A DNA stretch of 5,020 nt from an uncultured Microbacteriaceae bacterium (lineage in GTDB: Bacteria > Actinomycetota > Actinomycetes > Actinomycetales > Microbacteriaceae), in assembly GCA_903882245.1 (NCBI GenBank), contig CAIRWJ010000239.1:1-5020 (forward strand), read 5' to 3'. A program made the position numbers and the translations under genes. Below, in pieces: positions 1-5,020 of this stretch; within the stretch, counting starts at the first letter, position 1; each line of letters starts with the position of its first letter. The notes below the pieces were generated by a model, which was not told where the DNA came from, searched no databases, and was given only the letters and a program-made list of their open reading frames with translations.

Positions 1-1332
1 CTCAAGGAACACAAAATCAAGCCCGACCTTAAGGTCGTGTCCGACGACCAGCGGCTCAACGTCGGTCCGTTCGATCTCGAGTTCGTCGCGGTCAACCACT
101 CGATCCCCGACGCGCTCGCCGTGGCGATTCGCACTCCCGCTGGGCTCGTCCTCGCGACGGGTGACTTCAAGATGGACCAATTGCCTCTCGACGGTCGCCT
201 CACCGATCTGCGCTCGTTCGCCCGCCTGGGCGAAGAAGGTGTCGACATCTTTATGACCGACTCGACGAACGCCGACGTGCCCGGCTTCACGCCGCTCGAA
301 CGGGACATCGGGCCGGTCATCGAACAGGTCATGCACCGCGCCAAGGGCAAGGTCGTTGTCGCGAGTTTCGCCTCACACGTTCACCGCGTCCAACAAATCA
401 TTGACGCGGCCGTCGCGAACGGACGCCACGTCGTGTTCGTCGGTCGATCGATGGTGCGCAACATGGGAATTGCATCAGAACTGGGGTACATGTCGATTCC
501 CGCGGGAACCGTCGTCGACCTCAAGGACGCCGTCGAGATGCCTGACGACCGCGTTGTCTTCATGTCAACCGGGTCGCAGGGTGAGCCGATGGCGGTCCTG
601 TCGCGCATGGCGAACCAGGAACACCAGATCGAGGTCGGAAAGGGTGACACGGTCATCCTCGCGTCGTCGCTGATTCCCGGAAACGAGAACGCGGTCTATC
701 GCGTCATCAACGGGCTCATCGCTCTCGGTGCGAACGTCGTGCACAAGGGGACGGCCAAGGTTCACGTGTCGGGGCACGCCGCCGCCGGCGAGCTCTTGTA
801 TTGCTACAACATCGTCAAACCGAAAAACGTGTTCCCGATTCACGGTGAGGTGCGACACCTTCACGCGAACGTCGCTCTCGCGATTGAGACGGGCGTTCCG
901 GTTCAGAACACGCTCATCCCCGAAAACGGCACGGTCGTCGACCTGAAGGATGGGCGCATGAACATCGCGGGCCAACACGACATCGGGTTCGTGTACGTCG
1001 ACGGCTCGAGCGTCGGCGAAATCACGGACGCCGACCTCAAGGATCGCCGCATCCTCGCTGAGGAAGGCTTCATCTCGATCTTCGTCGCGATTGACCCCCG
1101 AACGGGTGCGGTGGTTGTCGGTCCCGAGATCCACGCGCGGGGCTTCGCCGAAGACGAATCCGTCTTTGACGACGTCAAACCACAAATCGTCAAGGCGCTC
1201 GCCGAGGCGGCGACCTCGGGAACCAACGATGCTGGACAGTTCCAACAAGTCGTTCGCCGTGTCGTCGGGCGCTGGGTCAACACCCAACACCGCCGTCGCC
1301 CCATGATCGTTCCCATCGTCATCGAGGCGTAG
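1..1332 (+). CDS. rnj: Ribonuclease J, C-terminal part (5' end outside window)
   Basis: RNase J is a zinc-dependent metallo-beta-lactamase/beta-CASP ribonuclease with endonuclease and 5'-3' exonuclease activity, acting in the cytoplasm on mRNA decay and rRNA maturation. The frame is open from base 1, and the residues before the first GTG at 37 (LKEHKIKPDLKVV) already match the family, so that GTG is an internal Val and not the start. About 443 residues are visible of a usual ~560; the HxHxDH zinc motif lies upstream. Visible family motifs are VNHSIPDA (near 91-114), TGDFKMDQLPLDGR with the motif-4 Asp at 163-165, the beta-CASP segment TDSTNADVPGFTPLERDIG (near 256-312), ASFASHVHR, GSQGEPMAVLSRMAN, SSLIPGNENAVYRVIN, the substrate-phosphate motif HVSGHAAAGE (from 763) and the zinc ligand His of PIHGEVRH (841-843). 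The C-terminal domain ends in the typical RRRPMIVPIVIEA. All visible key residues are intact. The stop TAG is 4 bp before the next gene, suggesting co-transcription. Confidence 0.96.
   Translation, partial: LKEHKIKPDLKVVSDDQRLNVGPFDLEFVAVNHSIPDALAVAIRTPAGLVLATGDFKMDQLPLDGRLTDLRSFARLGEEGVDIFMTDSTNADVPGFTPLERDIGPVIEQVMHRAKGKVVVASFASHVHRVQQIIDAAVANGRHVVFVGRSMVRNMGIASELGYMSIPAGTVVDLKDAVEMPDDRVVFMSTGSQGEPMAVLSRMANQEHQIEVGKGDTVILASSLIPGNENAVYRVINGLIALGANVVHKGTAKVHVSGHAAAGELLYCYNIVKPKNVFPIHGEVRHLHANVALAIETGVPVQNTLIPENGTVVDLKDGRMNIAGQHDIGFVYVDGSSVGEITDADLKDRRILAEEGFISIFVAIDPRTGAVVVGPEIHARGFAEDESVFDDVKPQIVKALAEAATSGTNDAGQFQQVVRRVVGRWVNTQHRRRPMIVPIVIEA
1324..1327 (+). promoter_or_regulatory. Probable Shine-Dalgarno for the ligase gene
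   Basis: GAGG lies 9 nt before the ATG at 1337, inside the last codons of rnj. The match is short, but it supports this start and implies that the ligase is translated from the rnj transcript. I see no separate promoter in the 4 bp gap. Confidence 0.45.
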
Positions 1333-1336
1333 TCGC

Positions 1337-2788
1337 ATGTCGGGCCTCAATCCGATTCGTGGTGTCATTGAGCGTGCGGCATTATCGCCCGACTCGATCG
1401 CGATTCAGAGTGCGAAAGACGAGTTCTCGAATTCCGTCTTTGTCGACACAGTTGTCCGCATCGCGGCGAAACTTCGAGCAGACGGCGTTCGACCTGGGTC
1501 GGTCGTCGGGCTGCGAATGGACCCGTTCCTCAACACGGTATTCCTCGCGGCACTGATGCACGAAGGTGCCGTGTCGTTCGTCGCTCGCGGCAACATCGTG
1601 GAGGAATACGCGTCGTCGATTGACTCCCTCTATTCTGATGACCCTGTTTTTGCGGCGCGAGTGACTGGCGGAGTCCATGTCTCGCCGCAGTGGCTCGAAT
1701 CTGCTGCGCGCCTCAACCCGCGAATCGAACCGAACGATTCCGGGGATGACGATTCGCTCGTGCACCTTGTGTTTTCGAGCGGTACGACGGGTACGCCCAA
1801 GGGTGTGCCGTTCACCCTTCGCGACTTGAAGATTCGAACCGCAGCCGCCCGGGTCAACTGGATGCCCCACCTCCCGTTCTTGTCGGAATTGGGTCTCGAC
1901 ACCGCGTCCGGAATACAAACCTATTTCTGGAGCCTGTTCACCGGGGAAACGTATCTGTTGCCGGGCACCGCCGCCGACAACGTGGTCCTCATCGAACGGG
2001 CGCGGGTTCAGTCCATCAAGACCTCACCGGCAAAACTTAAGGATCTCGTCGCGGCCGCCAAAACGAAAAATGCCGAGGTTTCTAGTGTGAAAGTTTTGGA
2101 AGTCGCCGGCAGTCTGTTGAGTCCGAAATTGGCGGCGACTTTTGCCCGGGCTTTCTCGGCGGAACTTGTTTATCTGTATGGATCGACCGAGGCAGGAACG
2201 GTAACTCGTGCCGTATATGACCCGACTGATCCACAGCGCGTCGGGCGGGTCTTTCCCACAGCCCGTGTCGAAATTGTTGACGACGCGGGTGTCACGCTTG
2301 AAAAGGGCTATGTTGGCGCGGTGCGATTGCAGTCCGATTACCAGGTGACGCGATATTGGCCGCCGACGGCAACACCGACCTTGGAGTTCCGCGACGGCTG
2401 GTTCTACCCGGGGGACTCAGGTGTGCTCGATGCGGAAGGAACGCTGGTGATAACCGGTCGAACCGACGAACTCATCAACGCTTCTGGGTTCAAGATCAAC
2501 CCCGCGTGGGTGGAATCACATATTGGGGGATATCGCGGAATCTCGGATTTCGCGTGTTTCGCTTTCGCAACTGATGACGGCACGAAAGCGTTGGCGTTGG
2601 CTTTTGTGTCCCAGAACTACATCAACGTCGATCGGTTCATCGCCTATATGAGTGAGCGATTGGGCGAGAACGCACCTCGCCACGTTTTTCGGGTAGCGAC
2701 AATACCTCGGAATTCTTTGGGGAAAGTGGCTAGAGTCGAACTTAGTGGCCAAATCGAGTTGGCCCGAAAACAACGGAGCCCTTCGTGA
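1337..2788 (+). CDS. AMP-dependent synthetase/ligase (ANL superfamily), substrate unknown
   Basis: A 483-residue adenylate-forming enzyme that should activate a carboxylate with ATP to an acyl-adenylate and probably pass it to CoA or another thiol. The core motifs are all present. The P-loop A3 motif FSSGTTGTPKGVP is at residues 146-158. The A5 motif YGSTEAG is at 281-287. GWFYPGD, with the ribose-binding Asp360, is at 354-360. The A8 hinge GRTDELINASGFKINP is at 374-389. The C-terminal A10 motif PRNSLGKVAR at 457-466 carries the catalytic Lys463. The enzyme therefore looks active. It has no signal peptide or membrane segment and is probably cytoplasmic. It is slightly short for the family (commonly 500-550), mostly in the N-terminal domain. 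The ATG follows rnj by 4 bp, and its stop overlaps the next start. No carrier protein, thioesterase or other metabolic gene is nearby, so the substrate (fatty, aromatic or other acid) cannot be inferred. By eye it uses more T-ending and TTG/TTT codons than rnj and ftsK. Confidence 0.9.
   Translation: MSGLNPIRGVIERAALSPDSIAIQSAKDEFSNSVFVDTVVRIAAKLRADGVRPGSVVGLRMDPFLNTVFLAALMHEGAVSFVARGNIVEEYASSIDSLYSDDPVFAARVTGGVHVSPQWLESAARLNPRIEPNDSGDDDSLVHLVFSSGTTGTPKGVPFTLRDLKIRTAAARVNWMPHLPFLSELGLDTASGIQTYFWSLFTGETYLLPGTAADNVVLIERARVQSIKTSPAKLKDLVAAAKTKNAEVSSVKVLEVAGSLLSPKLAATFARAFSAELVYLYGSTEAGTVTRAVYDPTDPQRVGRVFPTARVEIVDDAGVTLEKGYVGAVRLQSDYQVTRYWPPTATPTLEFRDGWFYPGDSGVLDAEGTLVITGRTDELINASGFKINPAWVESHIGGYRGISDFACFAFATDDGTKALALAFVSQNYINVDRFIAYMSERLGENAPRHVFRVATIPRNSLGKVARVELSGQIELARKQRSPS
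2775..2778 (+). promoter_or_regulatory. Shine-Dalgarno deciding the GTG start of the surface-protein gene
   Basis: GGAG lies 6 nt before the GTG at 2785, within the last codons of the ligase. Good spacing, together with the signal peptide that follows directly, fixes the GTG start and the 4 bp GTGA overlap, an arrangement typical of translational coupling. Confidence 0.65.
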
Positions 2789-3759
2789 AGAATGCTCTCG
2801 CACTGAAAATTAGCGGCGTCACCGCACTCGTTTCGACGAGCATCCTCGGGTCGGTGACCGCGGCCAGTGCAGGCAATGTTGGCGGCTGTGGTCTCGAGCC
2901 CGACGGCGGAACACTGGAAAACAACGCAGGCATCTGCGAATTGGTTTTCGATTCTGCAGGAACTTTCACCTGGAGCCTCCCAGCAGGAATCGCCGACCTT
3001 TACGGCGTCATCGTGGGCGGTGGCGGCGGAGCCTTCTATTCGCAACCCAGCAATGGTTACGCCGGGGAAGGTGGGGACGTGGAATTCGTAGACTTCACGA
3101 GTTGGGCTGCTGATGATACGTTCACGGTCGCGCCCGGCGTGGGTGGTGACACTGCATCAGCAGGAAACGGACGACATGGCGGTTTTTCCTCCGTCACGAT
3201 TAACGGCAGTGGACCGGCTGCATTCGGCGGAGATGGCGCAGTGGCTTTTGGGATGGTTTGGGGTTACTGTGGCGTGGGGATTTTCGGTGAAAACACTGGC
3301 GCTGGCACTCCCGGGGATCCGGCTGCCGGAGAGGCTTGCATCGGAGGCGGTCCGGGAATAATCCCCGACACGGCCGTTGGCGCACCCTTGATTTTTGATG
3401 GATTCACCTCGGAGCTCGGTCACGGTGGAGGCGTCTATGTCGACTTGATCCACAACCCTCGAATCGGAGAAGGAGCGAACGTTCGCTATCAGAGCGGCGA
3501 CGATGCGACGATTGCCGACCCCACCGGAGCAGACGGCGCGGTAATCTTCCGCTACACCGCGGCCGATGCCAACAATGCCACGGACTCGGGTTCTGGTTCG
3601 GGTTCTGGATCCGGATCTCGTTCAGGATCAACAAACTCGCTCTCGTTTACGGGTAACGACGTGCCAGTCGCCGCCATCGCTCTCACGTCTGTCGCCATCA
3701 TTGCCGCTGGAATTGGCGCCGTCGCTTTCGGCCGCCGTCGTTCGCGCGCCTCACGCTAA
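2785..3759 (+). CDS. Exported glycine-rich surface protein with sortase-like C-terminal anchor
   Basis: A 324-residue protein built as a cell-surface protein. Residues 1-29 form a signal peptide: basic start MKNALALK, a hydrophobic core, and AASA before a likely cleavage at 29/30. Residues ~50-258 are Gly-rich. They open with FTWSLPAGIADLYGVIVGGGGG (60s-80s; an 'F-x-x-P-x-G' strand leading to V-x-G-x-G-G) and close with GADGAVIFRYTA (248-259). This resembles the bacterial glycine-rich domain found in phage and surface adhesive proteins; that is recall of a pattern, not a search. Cys35, Cys51, Cys162 and Cys185 could form two disulfides after export. A Ser-Gly linker (268-282) leads to LSFTG (286-290), a hydrophobic stretch (~293-315) and a tail rich in Arg (RRRSRASR), the usual layout of a sortase substrate with a noncanonical LPxTG-like motif. 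If no sortase accepts LSFTG, it would be a C-terminally membrane-anchored protein. It starts on GTG, overlapping the ligase by 4 bp. Role is unknown; adhesion or cell-envelope display is the most natural guess. Confidence 0.85.
   Translation: MKNALALKISGVTALVSTSILGSVTAASAGNVGGCGLEPDGGTLENNAGICELVFDSAGTFTWSLPAGIADLYGVIVGGGGGAFYSQPSNGYAGEGGDVEFVDFTSWAADDTFTVAPGVGGDTASAGNGRHGGFSSVTINGSGPAAFGGDGAVAFGMVWGYCGVGIFGENTGAGTPGDPAAGEACIGGGPGIIPDTAVGAPLIFDGFTSELGHGGGVYVDLIHNPRIGEGANVRYQSGDDATIADPTGADGAVIFRYTAADANNATDSGSGSGSGSGSRSGSTNSLSFTGNDVPVAAIALTSVAIIAAGIGAVAFGRRRSRASR
3586..3630 (+). repeat. Ser-Gly dipeptide repeat coding region
   Basis: Encodes a run of alternating Ser and Gly (residues 268-282, with one Arg at 279), written with mixed TCG/TCT/TCC/TCA and GGT/GGA codons. 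It is a flexible spacer between the globular domain and the anchor, as in many wall-anchored proteins. Near-repeats of a GGTTCT/GGATCC type make it a possible site of length variation between strains. Confidence 0.75.
3640..3654 (+). other. LSFTG sortase-like sorting motif
   Basis: Residues 286-290 of the surface protein read LSFTG, followed within a few residues by a ~22-residue hydrophobic segment and an Arg cluster. This is the tripartite sorting-signal layout. The second position is Ser where LPxTG has Pro and the LAxTG class of actinobacteria has Ala, so processing is inferred, not shown. Confidence 0.55.
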
Positions 3760-3768
3760 CGACGAGTT

Positions 3769-3809
3769 CCGCGCACCTTCGCGGGTTGAGGGTGTCGCAC
3801 CCGTGTTTT
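3769..3809 (+). terminator. Weak hairpin pair downstream of the surface-protein gene
   Basis: Two short hairpins lie in the 77 bp gap. The first is CCGCG (3769-3773) with CGCGG (3780-3784), 5 all-GC pairs and a 6-nt loop. The second is GGGTG (3790-3794) with CACCC (3798-3802), 5 pairs and a 3-nt loop, followed by a TTTT at 3806-3809. CACCC can alternatively pair with GGGTG at 3812-3816. The stems are short and the T run is only four, so intrinsic termination is possible but weak. The position, between a co-directional cassette and a gene with its own promoter, is suitable. Confidence 0.3.
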
Positions 3810-3824
3810 CGGGGTGCTCGCGGG

Positions 3825-3830
3825 TAGCCT
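3825..3830 (+). promoter_or_regulatory. -10 element of a leaderless-type ftsK promoter
   Basis: TAGCCT (fits the actinobacterial TAnnnT -10) ends 6 nt before the ATG at 3837, placing the expected transcription start at or next to the A of the start codon. No Shine-Dalgarno sequence lies between them. No convincing -35 box is seen about 17 bp upstream (near 3802-3808). Confidence 0.5.
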
Positions 3831-3836
3831 CAAACC

Positions 3837-5020
3837 ATGGCTGGACCGTCGCGCTCGAAACCGAGTAACGCGCGGAAAGCGGCACCCACTCGTCGGCTTC
3901 CGCAGGCTACCGCGCGCCCGGTTCGTCCGGCCGGCCCCAACTTTTTTGTCGTCATCTGGATGGGCCTCGCTCACGCCGCGGGTGCGACCTTCCGCTTGTT
4001 CCTCTCGAACAAGGTCGAAAAGGACGAACGACGAGACGGACTTCCATTTTTCCTCCTCGTTTTGGCGGGGGTCGGCGCAACGGTCGAATGGTTCGTCCCC
4101 ACGGTCGAGTGGGTGCGTCTCGTCGAAGAATTCACGGTAGGTGGGTTGTTCGGTCGAATCGCTTTCGGACTTCCTGTCGTACTCGTCCTCTTTGCAACGT
4201 GGCTGTTCCGTCACCCGACGATTGATGCCGATAACCGTCGCATCGCGGTCGGCCTCGGGTTGTTCATCTTGTCGTGCTCCGCACTCGCGCACGTCGCGGG
4301 GGGAATGCCTCAACCATCCGGCGGAATCCCTGGAATCGCTGCGGCGGGTGGGGCGATGGGCTGGCTCGTCGCCAACTGGTTGACCGCCGCGGCTACCGCG
4401 TGGGTGAGCGTTCCGCTGTTCTCGATTTTGATTCTCGTATCGGCGCTTATCGTGACCAAAACATCGCCGACTCGAGTTCTCGAACGCATCCGCGACCTTG
4501 GCGAGTATCTCTTTGTTCACGCACCCCGCGCGGCGACACCCGAGACGGGTGCCGTTCCGACCGGCGACCTGTCGAGCGTGACGAGCCACAGCGACCTCGG
4601 CGACGGCCGCCCCTGGTGGACGATTCGCAAAAACGCCAAGCCGAAACCGTTCGACACTCCGGTCGAATCGGAGGCGTCGGCGACCGACCTCATCAAGGAC
4701 ATGTTCGCGGCCGAAGAAGCGGCTCGGCAATTCAACGGGACGGGTCCCGCAGCGGGGGCAACCCCCGACGACGTCGCGACCGCCAAGATTCCGGTCACCG
4801 AGTCGACAGCCCCGCTCGACAACGTCGCGACGGGCGATCACCCGCGCGCCACACCTGTTCGATCGGGTCGTCCCTATTCGCTACCCAAAGACACAATCCT
4901 CGTCAAGGGCGCACCACCCAAGGGGTCGTCGCCCGTCAACGACAAGGCCATCGCGGCGATCACCGACGTCCTCACGCAATTCGGTGTCGATGCGACCGTC
5001 ACCGGTTTCACCCGCGGGCC
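3837..5020 (+). CDS. ftsK: DNA translocase FtsK/SpoIIIE family, N-terminal part (3' end outside window)
   Basis: FtsK is a septum-located, membrane-anchored ATPase that pumps chromosomal DNA during division and chromosome-dimer resolution. 394 full codons are visible from ATG 3837 with no stop before the edge. Residues 1-34 are a basic, Pro/Ala-rich leader (many Arg/Lys). The membrane domain follows, with hydrophobic segments near 69-87, 104-122, 136-155, 162-180 and 186-206 (the exact number is uncertain; the family usually has four). Residues ~220-345 form a charged, low-complexity linker rich in Ala, Thr, Asp and Pro. Residues ~345-394 (YSLPKDTILVKGAPPKGSSP, then VNDKAIAAITDVLTQFGVDA and TVTGFTRGP) are the conserved entry into the alpha/beta motor domain and give the identification. 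Walker A/B and the gamma domain lie beyond the window. The start is preferred because the gap upstream carries a -10 element and no RBS, consistent with leaderless expression. Location downstream of rnj supports the call. Confidence 0.92.
   Translation, partial: MAGPSRSKPSNARKAAPTRRLPQATARPVRPAGPNFFVVIWMGLAHAAGATFRLFLSNKVEKDERRDGLPFFLLVLAGVGATVEWFVPTVEWVRLVEEFTVGGLFGRIAFGLPVVLVLFATWLFRHPTIDADNRRIAVGLGLFILSCSALAHVAGGMPQPSGGIPGIAAAGGAMGWLVANWLTAAATAWVSVPLFSILILVSALIVTKTSPTRVLERIRDLGEYLFVHAPRAATPETGAVPTGDLSSVTSHSDLGDGRPWWTIRKNAKPKPFDTPVESEASATDLIKDMFAAEEAARQFNGTGPAAGATPDDVATAKIPVTESTAPLDNVATGDHPRATPVRSGRPYSLPKDTILVKGAPPKGSSPVNDKAIAAITDVLTQFGVDATVTGFTRG

Noticed and set aside
37..39. GTG at 37 as the start of the RNase J gene
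   Set aside because: The upstream in-frame residues already match RNase J, and starting here would remove the metallo-beta-lactamase zinc motif. The gene simply continues off the left edge.
565..1368. 267-codon open frame on the minus strand opposite rnj
   Set aside because: Antisense to conserved RNase J sequence; the Arg/Asp/Val-rich composition is typical of a shadow frame, and no ribosome binding site or domain is seen.
1382..1918. 178-codon open frame on the minus strand opposite the ligase
   Set aside because: Antisense to the conserved ANL ligase, and its composition (Arg-, Glu- and Val-rich) is not protein-like.
3586..3630. Short repeated units read as a CRISPR or tandem-repeat element
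   Set aside because: They are in-frame Ser-Gly codons within a protein linker, with no spacers and no dyad structure.
3566..3868. 100-codon + strand frame spanning the end of the surface-protein gene and the ftsK start
   Set aside because: Overlaps two well-supported genes in another frame; its product is Ser/Pro/Arg low-complexity with no domain.
3756..4841. Long (361-codon) open frame on the minus strand opposite ftsK
   Set aside because: It lies fully antisense to a clear FtsK coding region. The translation is Arg/Asp/Gly-rich with no recognisable domain, the usual mirror of C-ending codon bias in GC-rich DNA.

Overview
The window reads as a chromosomal segment of a moderately GC-rich actinobacterium. 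The RNase J and FtsK sequences are of actinobacterial type and most resemble what I recall from Microbacteriaceae, but that placement is family-level recall and not a search result. All four supported genes are on the + strand and fill nearly the whole window.

Layout: (1) 1-1332 is the 3' part of a ribonuclease J gene, whose 5' end with the zinc-binding HxHxDH motif lies off the left edge. (2) 1337-2788 is a complete adenylate-forming (ANL superfamily) ligase, 4 bp after the RNase J stop. (3) 2785-3759 overlaps the ligase stop by 4 bp (GTGA) and encodes an exported, glycine-rich surface protein. It has a signal peptide, a Ser-Gly linker and a C-terminal LSFTG / hydrophobic / Arg-rich tail that looks like a sortase sorting signal. 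(4) A 77 bp gap holds weak hairpins and a good leaderless-type -10 element. (5) From 3837 to the right edge is the N-terminal part of an FtsK/SpoIIIE DNA translocase, running off the window.

How the genes fit together: RNase J (RNA processing and decay) and FtsK (chromosome translocation at the septum) are housekeeping genes that commonly lie near each other in actinobacteria. The ligase and the surface protein sit between them as a tightly packed, translationally coupled pair. The ligase-plus-surface-protein cassette is the accessory-looking part of the window and its joint function is unknown. I see no rRNA, tRNA, CRISPR array, insertion sequence or phage gene.
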